Below are positions 7,711-17,478 of a stretch of 64,000 nt of DNA, in pieces. A program made the position numbers and the translations under genes. The notes under the pieces are model-generated. The model saw only the letters and a program-made list of their open reading frames with translations, was not told where the DNA came from and did not search any database. The number at the start of each line of letters is the position of its first letter. Positions within the stretch are counted from its first letter, which is position 1. The stretch is from DASYTH01 sp035942955 (GTDB lineage Bacteria > Actinomycetota > Actinomycetes > Mycobacteriales > Pseudonocardiaceae), in contig NZ_DASZCQ010000253.1 of the NCBI RefSeq assembly GCF_035942955.1, positions 6,344-70,343 on the forward strand, read 5' to 3'.

Positions 7711-10485
7711 GTGGGCGGGGCCGGGGGACGGGGTCGGGACCATGTCGGTCGGTGCCCGCAGCTCGATCGCATCGACGACGCGCTCGCGGCGGTGGTGGCG
7801 GGTTCCTTCCGAGCGGTCGCGGTCCGGGGCGAGCCGGGCATCGGCAAGACGATGCTGCTCGCCGAGCTCGCCGACCGGGCGGAAGGCCGCGCGCTGGTGG
7901 TGCACGCCGGGCGGGCCACCGAGTTCGAGCAGAACGTCCCCTTCGGCGTGTTCATCGACGCCTTCGACCGGCTGCGCGCAACGAATCCCGGGGATGCCGA
8001 GCCGCTGGCCGCGCTCACCGCGGCGGCCGCCGGGGACCGGCCCCCGCAGCTCGACCGGTACCGGCTGTTCCGCGGTGTGCGGGCGGTGCTGGAGCGGCAA
8101 GCGGCCGAGCGCGGGGCCGTGTTGATCCTCGACGATCTGCACTGGGCCGACCCGGCGTCCCTCCAGCTCACCGAGTACCTGCTGCGGCGGCCGCCGCGCG
8201 CGCCGCTGCTGATCGCGCTCGCCCACCGCAGCGCCCAGCCACCGCCCGGTCTGGCCGATGCGTTGGCACGCCTGGATTCCGCCGCGGTCCGGCTCACGGT
8301 CGAACCGCTCACCATGGCCGAGATCGCCGAGCTGCTCCCGGATCAGCCGGCCAGGCGGCACCGGCTGCTGCACCGGGCCACCGGTGGCAACCCGCTGTAC
8401 CTCAACACCCTCGCCGACGCCGACGAGCAGACGCTGACCGCGCTCGTCGGCCAGCCCGTGGCGGCGCCCGAACGGGTCCTGCTCGACGTGCTCAGCACGG
8501 AGCTGCGGGCGTTGGATCCGGTGCTGCGGCACGTCGCGCACGCCGCGGCGGTCGTGGGTGACGCGGCCGAACCGGAGCTCGTCGGGTGGGTGGCCGGCGG
8601 CCCGCCCGGCTCCGCCGCCGAGGCCCTCGACGGGCTCAGCCGGTGCGGCATGCTGGTGGCCGACGGCCCCCGGTTCCGCTTCCGCCACCCGCTCGTCCGC
8701 GCGGCGGCCTACTGGGACACGCCACCCGCCTGGCGCACCCGCGCGCACGCCCGCGCCGCCCGGTACCTGCGGGACCGGCACGGCTCCCTGCTGATGCTGG
8801 CCCATCACACCGAGCGGTCCGCCCAGCCCGGGGACGCGGCCGCGGTGGACACGCTCGCGCGGGCCGCCGTGGCGTCCCGGCACGCCGCCCCCGCCATCGC
8901 CGCCCGGCTGGTGGAGCGGGCCCTCGAGCTGCTGCCCGACCGCGACGAGTTCGCCCACCGCCGTGACGAGCTGCGGATGCTGCTGGCCAGGACGCTGGGG
9001 CTCAGCGGTGAGCTCGCGCGGAGCCGGGCGCTGCTGCACGAGGTGATCCAGGCGGACGGCCCGGGTCGCACGGAGGCGGTGACGTTCTCCGCCGTCGTGC
9101 ACCGGTTGCTCGGCACGCTCGACGAGGCGCGGGCGTTGCTCACCGGCGAGCTCGACCGGCTGCCCGGCACCGGGGCGGCCACCGCGCAGGCGCTGGTCGA
9201 GCTGGCCGGCGTGGAGATCCTGCGGCACGACCTCGGCGCGGCGCGCCGCCACGCCGCCCGCGCCGTCGAGGTCGCGGCCGGGACGGGAAACCCGGCGGTG
9301 CGGGCGGCCGCGCATGCCGTGCTGGCCCTGGGTTCCTTGCAGGCCAACGAGATCGCGGCCGCCCGCGGGCACGCCGACCGGGCCGCCTGGCTGCTGGACG
9401 CCACGCCGGACACGCTGCTGCTCACCGAGCTCGCCATCGTCGCCCCGCTGGCCTGGGTGGACCTGCACCTGCAGCACCACGACCGGGCCGCGCGCCACCT
9501 GCACCGGGCCATCGAGCTGGCGACCGGGAGCGGCCTCACGCACAGCATGCCGTACCTACTCATCGCCGACGCCTGCCTGCATGCCCGGCGTGGCCGGGCG
9601 GCCGAAGCGCTGACCGCGGCGGACGACGCGCGGGAGTACGCCCGGATCATGCACGCCGCCGAGGCGGCCGCGATGGCCGACGTCGCCCGGCTGCGGCCGA
9701 TGCTGTGGTGCCACGGCCCCAAGGCGGCGCTGGCGCTGGCCGACCGGGTCTCCGGCGCCGGGCGGCCCGGCCTTGGCTGGTGGTCGGCGCTGGCGCGGGT
9801 CGGCCTGGCCGAGGTGTACCTGGCGGCCGGCCGGGCCGAGGCGTGCCTGGCCCAGGTGTCGGATGGGGACGTCGACCCGGCCACGGCCGCGTACCGGTCG
9901 GCGCTGGCCGCCGTGGCCGCCGCGGAGCTCGGCCGGGTCGCGGACGGCCATCGGCACGCGTCGGACGCGATCAACCATGCCGTGCGGGCCGGTCTCACCC
10001 ACCAGCTGGGCGTCGCCCACGAGGCCCGCGCCCGCGTGCTCGCGTCGGCCGGGGACGGGACGGCGGCGACGGCCGACGCCCAGGCGGCGGTGACGCACTT
10101 CGCCGAGGCCGGTACGCCCGTCGAGGAAGGCCGGGCCCGGCACCTGCTGGCCACCCTGTACGCGCGGACCGGCCGGCACGAGCGGGCACGGGGCGAGCTC
10201 GGCCAGGCCAAGGCCATCTTCGCGGCCGGCTCCGCCACCTGGCTGTCCGCCGCCCTCGCCCGTGACGCGCTTCGCCTCGCCGCCCGGGGCCCCAGATCGG
10301 GCCGCGCCACGCTGACCAGCCGGGAACGGCAGATCGTGGACCTCGTCACGGCCGGACTGTCCAATCGGGAGATTGCCGAACGCCTGTACCTCAGCAAGAA
10401 GACCGTCGAGACCCACCTGTCCCGGGCCTACGCCAAACTGGACGTCCGCTCCCGGGTCGACCTCACCCGCCGCATCGCCCGGTGA
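7711..10485 (+). CDS. LAL-family (LuxR, large ATP-binding) regulator
   Basis: Large LuxR-type transcriptional activator of about 924 residues. It begins with an AAA/STAND ATPase region: Walker A GEPGIGKTM near residue 40 and Walker B LILDDLHWAD near 145. A long helical TPR-like sensor region occupies most of the middle. The C-terminal 60 residues form a LuxR helix-turn-helix (LTSRERQIV ... GLSNREIAERLYLSKKTVETH). The GTG at 7711 is chosen because GGAGG lies 5 nt before it; an in-frame GTG at 7699 is the alternative. Proteins of this class often control secondary metabolism or sugar use. No target is evident next to it. Confidence 0.85.
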   Translation: MGGAGGRGRDHVGRCPQLDRIDDALAAVVAGSFRAVAVRGEPGIGKTMLLAELADRAEGRALVVHAGRATEFEQNVPFGVFIDAFDRLRATNPGDAEPLAALTAAAAGDRPPQLDRYRLFRGVRAVLERQAAERGAVLILDDLHWADPASLQLTEYLLRRPPRAPLLIALAHRSAQPPPGLADALARLDSAAVRLTVEPLTMAEIAELLPDQPARRHRLLHRATGGNPLYLNTLADADEQTLTALVGQPVAAPERVLLDVLSTELRALDPVLRHVAHAAAVVGDAAEPELVGWVAGGPPGSAAEALDGLSRCGMLVADGPRFRFRHPLVRAAAYWDTPPAWRTRAHARAARYLRDRHGSLLMLAHHTERSAQPGDAAAVDTLARAAVASRHAAPAIAARLVERALELLPDRDEFAHRRDELRMLLARTLGLSGELARSRALLHEVIQADGPGRTEAVTFSAVVHRLLGTLDEARALLTGELDRLPGTGAATAQALVELAGVEILRHDLGAARRHAARAVEVAAGTGNPAVRAAAHAVLALGSLQANEIAAARGHADRAAWLLDATPDTLLLTELAIVAPLAWVDLHLQHHDRAARHLHRAIELATGSGLTHSMPYLLIADACLHARRGRAAEALTAADDAREYARIMHAAEAAAMADVARLRPMLWCHGPKAALALADRVSGAGRPGLGWWSALARVGLAEVYLAAGRAEACLAQVSDGDVDPATAAYRSALAAVAAAELGRVADGHRHASDAINHAVRAGLTHQLGVAHEARARVLASAGDGTAATADAQAAVTHFAEAGTPVEEGRARHLLATLYARTGRHERARGELGQAKAIFAAGSATWLSAALARDALRLAARGPRSGRATLTSRERQIVDLVTAGLSNREIAERLYLSKKTVETHLSRAYAKLDVRSRVDLTRRIAR

Positions 10486-10559
10486 TCATCGCGAGCACGA
10501 GTCCCAGGATTCCGAGGTCCTCCGGAAGGCTGGACAGGGCGGCTGGGTGATCGGCTCCG

Positions 10560-11717
10560 CTACTCGAACACTCCGTAGCCCGCGACGGCGTGTGCCCGGA
10601 CGCCGTTCATGTCGAGCTCCACGCCGATGCCGGGGGTGTCGGGAAGCGTGATGTAGCCGTCCTTGACGATCGACCCGCTCCCGTCGGGGGCGTGGACGTA
10701 GCTGTCCCACACGGCGCGCTCCTCGAGGGCGTGCCATTCCTGGACGAGGAAGTTGGGGATCGCTCCGCACTGGTGCGACGTGGCCATCGTGCCGAGCGGC
10801 GTCGACACCAGGTGCGGTGCGAAGGGAATGTAGTGAAGCTCCGCGAGGTTGGCGATCTTCTTGGCCTCGGCGAGGCCACCGCACTTCGGCACGTCCGGCT
10901 CGATGACGTCCACGGCGCCGCGTTCGAGCAGCTCGTGGAATCCCCACCGCAGGTAGAGGTTCTCGCCTGCGCAGATCGGCGTGCGGGTCTGTGCGCGCAC
11001 CCGCACCAGCGCGTCGATGTTCTCCGCCGGCAGCGGCTCCTCGAGCCACATCAGGTGGAACGGCTCGAGCTCCCACGAGATTCGGCATGCGCTCGGCACG
11101 TCGTAGCGGGCGTGTAGGTCGATGGCCAGATCGACGTCTGGTCCGATCCCTTCCCGGACGGCTGCTACGCGCTCGACCATCGATCGCAGCTCGGCGGCGT
11201 TGATCGTGTGGTTGAAGGCGTCGAACTTGGCAGGGTGGTGCAGGTCGTCGATGTCGAACTTGATGGCGGTGAAGCCTTCGGCGACCATCCGTTGGGCTCG
11301 GTCGACGCATCCGGCGATCGAGCCCGCCGGGTCGTCGCCGTCGCCGCAGTCGGCGTAGAGGCGGATCCGGTCGCGGAACTTCCCGCCGAGCAGCCGGTGG
11401 ACCGGCTGGCCCGCGGCCTTGCCCGCGAGGTCCCACAGCGCGAGCTCGATCCCGGACAGGGCGATCACGCACACCCCGCCCTGGGGGCCCGCGAAGACCT
11501 TGCTGCGGCGCAGCTTCTCCCAGCACCGCTCGACGTTGCGCGGGTCCTCGCCGATCAGGAGGGGCGTCAGGAAGTTGATCATTCCGACGACGGCGCCCGC
11601 GCCGGCATCGGGATTGGCCTCGCCGAACCCGCTGAGGCCCTCGTCGGTGTCGATCCGCACCAGCGTGGCCTGACCGTGGTAGGCCACCACAGCCGTCGTG
11701 ACGTTCACGATCCGCAT
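10560..11717 (-). CDS. Mandelate racemase/enolase-superfamily sugar-acid dehydratase
   Basis: Cytoplasmic enzyme of 385 residues of the mandelate racemase / muconate lactonizing group, most like galactonate-type sugar-acid dehydratases. The three carboxylate Mg ligands of the barrel are visible as the Asp of AIDLHARYD, the Glu of WLEEPLP and the Glu of CAGENLY. A KFDID segment takes the place of the KxK motif, and APHLVSTP holds a histidine near the active site. The substrate is probably a hexonate or related acid but cannot be fixed. It is divergent from a FadR-type regulator, with a binding protein and permease beyond, which suggests one catabolic locus for the same compound. Confidence 0.83.
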   Translation of the reverse strand: MRIVNVTTAVVAYHGQATLVRIDTDEGLSGFGEANPDAGAGAVVGMINFLTPLLIGEDPRNVERCWEKLRRSKVFAGPQGGVCVIALSGIELALWDLAGKAAGQPVHRLLGGKFRDRIRLYADCGDGDDPAGSIAGCVDRAQRMVAEGFTAIKFDIDDLHHPAKFDAFNHTINAAELRSMVERVAAVREGIGPDVDLAIDLHARYDVPSACRISWELEPFHLMWLEEPLPAENIDALVRVRAQTRTPICAGENLYLRWGFHELLERGAVDVIEPDVPKCGGLAEAKKIANLAELHYIPFAPHLVSTPLGTMATSHQCGAIPNFLVQEWHALEERAVWDSYVHAPDGSGSIVKDGYITLPDTPGIGVELDMNGVRAHAVAGYGVFE

Positions 11718-11791
11718 TGCTCTCCATGCTGCCCAAGTCGTGCAGATGAACGGACTGTCGCGACGTCCAACTTGTCCTATAAGCTGATGAC

Positions 11792-12535
11792 ATGCAAAGG
11801 AGACAAGAGTCTCCGGACGCTGTCAAGATACGGACTCTCCCGGTGCAGGTGGCGGCACACCTGACCCGGCGCATTGTCAGCGGCGACATCGAGGACGGTC
11901 GGGCCCCGTCGGAACTCGACATCTCCCAGGAGTTCGGGGTATCCCGCGTAGTGGCGCGGGAGGCGCTCAAGATCCTCGCCTCGCTCGACATCGTCGACGT
12001 CGCGCAGGGCCGCCGCGTCGTCGTGCGCCCCCGCGCGGAGTGGGACTACCTGAGCCCGTTGCTGATCGAGTGGCTGCCCACGGAGATCGTCGGCGAGCTG
12101 CTGCAGGAGCTGCACCAGCTGCGCGTGCTGCTCGAGCCCGAACTAGCCGCGATGGCCGCGGCCAGCATCACCGACGAGACGCTGGACCGGCTCTCCGACG
12201 AGATCGACCGCATGTCGGCGCTCGAGGCGGACCCCGACGCCTACCTCGAGGTCGACCACGAATTCCACATGGAGATCTGCCGGGCGGCCAACAACCGCAT
12301 TCTCGACCGGATCATGTACTCCGCCCGCTGGCTTGGCACGGCCAGCCGGCGCATCACCAACGAGGCGCCGGCCGCGCTGCGCAGCGCCACCGCCGACCAC
12401 ACGGAGATCTACGAGGCGCTCGTGGCGCGCGACCCGGCAGGTGCCCGCGCGGCGATGCGCAGGCACCTGCGCAACAACTCCACGCTCCTCGCGGAGAAGG
12501 AGCAGCAGACCAAGCGGGCCGCCCGGCGGCGCTAG
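11792..12535 (+). CDS. GntR/FadR-family (FCD) transcriptional regulator
   Basis: DNA-binding regulator of 247 residues. The N-terminal winged helix (about 20-80) has the GntR signature with SELDISQEFGVSRVVAREAL as recognition region. The all-helical C-terminal FCD ligand domain has histidines (DHEFHMEICRAANN; DHTEIYEAL) that bind a metal and a small acid in this family. It is divergent from the sugar-acid dehydratase, so it probably represses that gene and its own transport operon until the acid is present. CTTGTC (11771-11776) and GACAAG (11802-11807) flank the start as a possible operator. TATAAG lies about 8 nt before the ATG, so the transcript may be leaderless. Confidence 0.85.
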   Translation: MQRRQESPDAVKIRTLPVQVAAHLTRRIVSGDIEDGRAPSELDISQEFGVSRVVAREALKILASLDIVDVAQGRRVVVRPRAEWDYLSPLLIEWLPTEIVGELLQELHQLRVLLEPELAAMAAASITDETLDRLSDEIDRMSALEADPDAYLEVDHEFHMEICRAANNRILDRIMYSARWLGTASRRITNEAPAALRSATADHTEIYEALVARDPAGARAAMRRHLRNNSTLLAEKEQQTKRAARRR

Positions 12536-12583
12536 CGCACTGCACGACCGAGATCCGGAACCGATGACGAGGACGGACGAGGC

Positions 12584-12860
12584 ATGCCAGCACCTGCGAT
12601 CTCGCCGATCCGGCTGGGGCTGATTGGCACCGGACTCGCGGTCGAGAAGCCGCACCGGCCGGCGTTGCGCAGGCTCGCCTATCGGTACGTCGTCACCGCG
12701 TTCACCGACCGGTCCGCCGAGCAGAGCAGCGGAGCAGGCCGCGGCCTTCCTCGTCGGACCTCGCGCTCAACCTCGTCTTCACCAGAGCCATCGGCAACTA
12801 CACCGCGTCCTACCCCGAGATCCCAGTGCCGCCCGAACCCAACGACATGGCTCTCGACTC
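12584..12860 (+). pseudogene. Remnant of a Gfo/Idh/MocA-type oxidoreductase
   Basis: The first 45 codons encode a clean dinucleotide-binding N-terminus (LGLIGTGLAVEKPHRPAL ... AFTDRSAEQ) typical of Gfo/Idh/MocA sugar dehydrogenases. The reading then breaks at about 12725, where a second frame continues with AEQAAAF and a third frame gives a short tail (SYPEIPVPPEPND). The full enzyme would need about 330 residues, so most of it is deleted and the rest frameshifted. It sits between the FadR-type regulator and the binding-protein gene, in the same direction, as a former operon member. Confidence 0.6.
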
Positions 12861-12966
12861 CGGGTACCGCTGTGGCGGCCCCGTGGCTCGACCGGGCTGT
12901 CCCGCCGGTTGCAACCTCGCCCCGTCCGTACGTGTCCGCTCGATCGGACGCGAGAGAGGAGTGGTC

Positions 12967-14388
12967 ATGGAAGAGAAAACGGACTGGTCGAGGCGCACGT
13001 TCCTCGGGATGAGCGCGCTGGGCGTGCTCGGTCTCGCTGCGTGCGGGGACGAGCCCGCCGCGCCGCAGGTCGACGTCCAGGTGCCCAAGGAACTGCTCGA
13101 CCAGGCGGCCGCGCTCCGCGGCGGGTCGGTGGGGATGCTCTCGCAGAAGCTGTACTCGGAGTCCGCCAATCAGGCGCTGGACAGGTCGCTGCAGGTGTTC
13201 GCGCAGGCCACCGGCACCACGGTCCGCAACGACCTGGTCTCCGGCGACGCCGGCGACATGGTCGCGAAGATGGACGCCGAGGTGAAGGCGGGCACCAGCC
13301 GCGATCTGGCCTTCGTGAGCGACCGCCGGTTCGTCGGCCAGCTCCACAACCTCGGCGCCCTCACCGATGTCACCGACGTGGTCGAGGAGATGCGCAAGCT
13401 CTACGGGGAGCCCGCGACGGAGGCGAACAACTACTGCGTGTTCGACGGGCGCTGGTACGCGATCCCTTACCACTTCATCGCAGCCGGGATGTACCTGCGC
13501 AAAGACTGGTACGCGGAAAAGGGTCTCCCGCTCAAGCCGCATTACACGTGGGAGGAGCTGCGCGACAACGCGTTGGAGGTCTCCGACCCGGCGAAGCGGC
13601 GCTTCGGCTGGGGTCTCACGGTGAACCGCTCCGGCGACGCCAACGGCTTCATCACGAACGTCATCAACTGCTACGGCGGGGCGATCGCGGACAACACCGG
13701 CACGAAGGTGGTGTTCAACTCGCCGGAGACCGTCGCTGCCGTGGAGTTCATCGGCGACATCTACACGAACCCGAAGTACACGCCGATGCTGCCACCCGGG
13801 ATAGGAAGCTGGACCGACTCGAGCAACAACGAGAACTGGCTGGCCCAGATCCTGGGGCTCACGCTCAACCAGTTCAGCGTCTACGCCGACTCGAAGACCA
13901 AGAACAACCCGGTCTACGCCAACACGCACGTGTTCAACGGCGCCACCGGACCGGCGATCGATCGGCCACTCGCGTTCGGCGAGTCCAACTCGTTCGTCGT
14001 GTTCAAGGGGGCGAAGAACCCCGAACTCGCCAAGCTGGTGGCGAAGTACATGGTCAGCGGGAGCGCGCTGCTCGGTGTCGCGAAGGGAGCACCGTGCCTG
14101 GTCAACCCCGCGTGGGACAAGGTGTGGGACTCCGACCCGTACTACACCAGCGGTGACCCGGCCTTCCCCGCGCTGCGGGAGCAGACCCGCACGCCGCTCC
14201 CGTTGACCACCAAGACGGGCTACGCGTTCCCCCAGGCACCGAGCCCCGGCGAGCAGGCCGCTGTCGCCGCCTATCTGCTGACCGACATGATGCAGTCGGT
14301 CATCCAGGGCACCCGGCCGGCCGACGCCGTTGCCTCGACCCACGCCCGGATCGTCCAGGTCTTCGAGCAGCAGGGCTACAAGCAGTGA
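12967..14388 (+). CDS. ABC transporter substrate-binding lipoprotein (family 1)
   Basis: Extracytoplasmic solute-binding lipoprotein of 473 residues. The N-terminus combines a twin-arginine motif (SRRTFLG) with a lipobox-like LAAC at about residues 27-30, so it is probably exported by Tat and lipidated at Cys30. The remainder resembles family 1 sugar-binding proteins. ATG at 12967 is chosen because GAGAGAGGA lies just upstream and the signal begins there; the frame is open earlier without coding character. The stop overlaps the start of the fused permease by four bases (GTGA), so the two are translationally coupled. Context suggests it binds the sugar or sugar acid degraded by the dehydratase at 10560. 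Confidence 0.85.
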   Translation: MEEKTDWSRRTFLGMSALGVLGLAACGDEPAAPQVDVQVPKELLDQAAALRGGSVGMLSQKLYSESANQALDRSLQVFAQATGTTVRNDLVSGDAGDMVAKMDAEVKAGTSRDLAFVSDRRFVGQLHNLGALTDVTDVVEEMRKLYGEPATEANNYCVFDGRWYAIPYHFIAAGMYLRKDWYAEKGLPLKPHYTWEELRDNALEVSDPAKRRFGWGLTVNRSGDANGFITNVINCYGGAIADNTGTKVVFNSPETVAAVEFIGDIYTNPKYTPMLPPGIGSWTDSSNNENWLAQILGLTLNQFSVYADSKTKNNPVYANTHVFNGATGPAIDRPLAFGESNSFVVFKGAKNPELAKLVAKYMVSGSALLGVAKGAPCLVNPAWDKVWDSDPYYTSGDPAFPALREQTRTPLPLTTKTGYAFPQAPSPGEQAAVAAYLLTDMMQSVIQGTRPADAVASTHARIVQVFEQQGYKQ

Positions 14389-16403
14389 CGGTCCTGCGTT
14401 CGAAGACGACACAGCCGGCGCCGGCCCGTCCGGCGCCGGCCGCGTCGTCCTCGCTCACCACATCGCAGCGGCTGCTCGGGCGCGACTGGCGCCTCGCTGC
14501 GGTGTTCATCGGGCCGACGGTGTTGCTGGTCGCGGGCCTGATCCTGGTCCCGATCGTCAGCTCGATCTTCACCAGCACCACGGAGCGCCACGGAGCCGAG
14601 ACGGTCTTCGTCGGGCTGGACAACTACACCGCCCTTATCGACGACGCGCTTTTCCACAAGGGCGTGCTCAACTCGTTCGTCTTCACCGCGTACGCCGAGA
14701 TCTTCAAAGTGACCCTCGGTCTCATCGCGGCGTTGATGCTGCACCACATGCGCCGCGGCCGGGCGATCATCGCCGGGGTGATCCTGTTGCCGTGGGTGGT
14801 GCCGACGGTCGTTACGGCCTTCACCTGGCGGTCTTTGTTCGACCCGATCTTCGGCAGCGTCAACGTCCTGCTCACCGACTCCGGGATCGGGCCCGCCCTC
14901 GCCGCGATCGGGCTCGTCGACTCCTGGCCTGCGGAGTGGCTGTCCGATCCCGCGCTCGCGATGCCGGCGGTCATCCTGGTCAACGTCTGGAAGGGCATCC
15001 CGTTCTTCACGGTGACGTTCCTCGCCGGGCTCAAGGCCATCGACGGCGGTCTTTACGAGTCGGCGATGGTGGACGGCGCCTCGCCGTGGCAGCGCTTCGT
15101 GCACATCACGCTGCCGGGGCTGCGCAACATCATGATCGTGACGGTGCTGCTGTCGTCGATCTGGACGTTCAACAACTTCGACCTGATCTGGCTGATGACC
15201 CAGGGCGGACCGGGGGACGCCACCGCCCCGTACGTGATGGTGGCCTACTCGAAGGCCATCCAGCAGCTGCAGCCGGGCGCGGGTGCCGCGGTCACGCTGG
15301 TGATGCTGCCGATCATCGGCATCCTCGTGGCGATCCTCGTGCGGATGATGCGACGCAGCGACCTGCCAGGCGCAGGCGACCTGGGGCGCAGGCGGCTGAC
15401 TCCCGCTCAGCGCAGGGCGCTGCCGTGGGTGATCGTCGTGGTCTCGGTGCTCGTGCTGGTCTGGGCGTCGCCGCAGATCGTGTGGAAGGCCGCGCTCGTG
15501 CTGGGCGTGTTCGTGGTGCTCGCGGCCGCCGTCGGGCGGGTCGTCTCCGCGCTCGCCGCGCGGGGCAACGGGCTGGCCGCACGCCTGGTCGGCGGCGCCG
15601 GCACGGGGGTCGCGCTCGTGGGTCTGCTGGGCTTCGTGCTCGCCCCGCTCTACTGGATGACGGTCACGGCCTTCAAGTCCGACAACCAGATCGTCGCGCG
15701 CACCGACGACCTCTGGCCGACCCCGTGGAGCACCGAGCAGTTCACCAACCTGTTCACGGGCAAGGCATTCGGCACCTGGTACGGCAACACGATCCTGGTG
15801 TCGGTGGCGTCCACCGTGATCGCCCTGATCTGCGCGGCGCTGGCCGGCTACGCGCTGGCGCGGCTGAAGTTCCGGGGTTCGGAGAGCTTCACGGTGACGA
15901 TCCTGCTCACCTACGTGATGCCGGGCGCGCTGCTGTTCATCCCGCTGTATCAGCTGATGAGCGGGATCGGGCTCAACGACTCGCTGTGGTCGCTCGTGCT
16001 CGCCTACCCCACGTTCACCCTGCCGTTCGCGACGTGGCTGCTCGTCGGCTACTTCAAGTCGATCCCCGCCGACCTCGAGGAGGCTGCGCTGGTCGACGGC
16101 TGCACGCGGTTCGGCGCGTTCCTCCGGATCGTGCTGCCGCTGGCCAAGCCGGGCCTGCTCGCGGTCGCGCTGTTCACGCTCACCAACGCGTGGAACGAGT
16201 TCCTGTTCGCATTCGTGTTCATCACCAACGACGACTACAAGACGCTGCCCGTCGGCATGCAGTCGATGATCTTCGGTGACGTCGTGCCGCAGGGCCAGCT
16301 GGCCGCGGCCTCGCTGCTGATCAGCATCCCGGTCGTGCTCATGTACGGGTTCGGACAACGGTTCCTGACCGAGGGCCTCACCGCGGGGGCCGTGAAGGGG
16401 TGA
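14385..16403 (+). CDS. Fused MalF-MalG-type ABC transporter permease
   Basis: Inner-membrane permease of 672 residues holding two complete binding-protein-dependent permease domains in one chain. The first half (about 30-325) carries an EAA loop YESAMVDGASPWQRF. The second half (about 400-672) carries LEEAALVDGCTRFGAF. A linker with extra hydrophobic segments joins them. Sugar importers of this family normally use two separate proteins of about 290 residues. GTG at 14385 overlaps the preceding stop. No ATPase is encoded nearby, so energy probably comes from a shared MsiK-like ATPase elsewhere, as in many actinomycete sugar importers. Confidence 0.87.
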   Translation: MTVLRSKTTQPAPARPAPAASSSLTTSQRLLGRDWRLAAVFIGPTVLLVAGLILVPIVSSIFTSTTERHGAETVFVGLDNYTALIDDALFHKGVLNSFVFTAYAEIFKVTLGLIAALMLHHMRRGRAIIAGVILLPWVVPTVVTAFTWRSLFDPIFGSVNVLLTDSGIGPALAAIGLVDSWPAEWLSDPALAMPAVILVNVWKGIPFFTVTFLAGLKAIDGGLYESAMVDGASPWQRFVHITLPGLRNIMIVTVLLSSIWTFNNFDLIWLMTQGGPGDATAPYVMVAYSKAIQQLQPGAGAAVTLVMLPIIGILVAILVRMMRRSDLPGAGDLGRRRLTPAQRRALPWVIVVVSVLVLVWASPQIVWKAALVLGVFVVLAAAVGRVVSALAARGNGLAARLVGGAGTGVALVGLLGFVLAPLYWMTVTAFKSDNQIVARTDDLWPTPWSTEQFTNLFTGKAFGTWYGNTILVSVASTVIALICAALAGYALARLKFRGSESFTVTILLTYVMPGALLFIPLYQLMSGIGLNDSLWSLVLAYPTFTLPFATWLLVGYFKSIPADLEEAALVDGCTRFGAFLRIVLPLAKPGLLAVALFTLTNAWNEFLFAFVFITNDDYKTLPVGMQSMIFGDVVPQGQLAAASLLISIPVVLMYGFGQRFLTEGLTAGAVKG

Positions 16404-16506
16404 GCGCTACGGTATTCGGCGCGGAACCTGCTGTCCCGCCGTGGCGGGGTGCTGCCGGTGACCCGGGCGTCACCGACACGCCGCTTGCCGGGGCGGTGGA
16501 TCCGAT

Positions 16507-16851
16507 ATGGTCGCGATCATGACCGTCCTGCGGTCCGTGCTGCTGTTCGGGCTGGCCGCGCTGGCCGAGATCGGCGGCGCCTGGCTGGTCTGGCAGGGCT
16601 GGCGCGAGCACCGCGGCCTGCTGTGGATCGCGGCCGGCGTGCTCGCCCTGGGCGCCTACGGGTTCGTGGCCACCTTCCAGCCCGATCCGCACTTCGGCCG
16701 CATCCTCGCCGCCTACGGCGGGATCTTCGTCGCCGGCTCCCTGGCCTGGGGCGTCCTCGTCGACAGGTTCCGCCCCGACCGGTGGGACTACCTCGGCGCC
16801 ACCCTCTGCCTGGTCGGGGTCGCCGTCATCATGTACGCACCGCGTAGGTAG
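16507..16851 (+). CDS. UPF0060 (YnfA-like) small membrane protein
   Basis: Small integral membrane protein of about 110 residues with four hydrophobic helices. The LAALAEIGGAWLVW segment of the first helix is the hallmark of the UPF0060 family. An in-frame ATG at 16519 gives a start that matches other members better; GGTGGA upstream slightly favours 16507. The family belongs to the small multidrug-resistance-like transporters, but a function is not established. The downstream SnoaL-like gene starts 9 bp after it, so they may be cotranscribed. Confidence 0.85.
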   Translation: MVAIMTVLRSVLLFGLAALAEIGGAWLVWQGWREHRGLLWIAAGVLALGAYGFVATFQPDPHFGRILAAYGGIFVAGSLAWGVLVDRFRPDRWDYLGATLCLVGVAVIMYAPRR

Positions 16852-16860
16852 GGGCCCACG

Positions 16861-17235
16861 ATGTCCGAGGAGAACAAGGCGATCGTCACCCGGCTGGTCC
16901 ACGACGTCCTCAACCACGGCCGCCTGGACGTCATCGACGAACTGTACGCGCCCGACCTCGCGCCGGCCGCGCGGCGATGGATCACCCCGTTTCGTGAGTC
17001 CTTTCCCGACGTGCACATGGAGATCGTCGACCTGATCGCCGAAGGCGACCGGGTTGTCGGCCGGTTCACCTGCACCGGCACCCACCTGGGGCACTGGCTC
17101 GGTCATCCCCCGACCGGCCGCCGGTTCCACCGCGTCCCCGAGGTCTACATCTTCACCCTCCACAACGGAAAGATCACCCACGCCTGGGGTCTGGAAGACA
17201 CCCACCGCCGTCTACGCCACCTCGGACTGGCCTAG
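16861..17235 (+). CDS. SnoaL-like (NTF2-fold) protein
   Basis: Cytoplasmic 124-residue protein of the SnoaL / ester-cyclase group, an alpha+beta barrel of the NTF2 superfamily. Typical elements are the N-terminal NKAIVTRLVHDVLN helix, the FPDVHMEI strand, the GDRVVGRFTCTGTH segment and the terminal GKITHAWG strand. Founding members close polyketide rings, but most homologues of this size have no known substrate. It follows the UPF0060 gene closely. No polyketide genes are nearby. It is the last intact gene before the presumed island boundary. Confidence 0.82.
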   Translation: MSEENKAIVTRLVHDVLNHGRLDVIDELYAPDLAPAARRWITPFRESFPDVHMEIVDLIAEGDRVVGRFTCTGTHLGHWLGHPPTGRRFHRVPEVYIFTLHNGKITHAWGLEDTHRRLRHLGLA

Positions 17236-17478
17236 GCATCCGAACATACCTTCGTACATGGGTGACCTGACACGTCGAGAGCACGACCCGTCGGCGCCAT
17301 GGCGCTCAAGCGGGCAACCGCCGATCACCACGCCACACGGCACCTCGCCCCCAAACACCACAGCGCCACCACGACGAACCGCTCGGCAACAGGTCACCCG
17401 ACGCCCACCAGAGCAGCCCGTACGCAACTCGCAATCGAGCCCGTTATGTCACGGATTCATGCCACACAGGAAATAATC

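Noticed and set aside
7663..9543. Long minus-strand open frame opposite the LAL regulator
   Set aside because: Arginine/glycine-rich composition without domains or start signal; it mirrors the third-codon GC of the real plus-strand gene.
11799..11814. GGAGAC-AAGA-GTCTCC hairpin in the first codons of the FadR-type gene
   Set aside because: Short stem inside coding sequence; no family precedent I can cite as operator, so it is left as coincidence.
14376..16358. 660-codon minus-strand frame opposite the fused permease
   Set aside because: Low-complexity His/Arg/Asp composition; antisense shadow.
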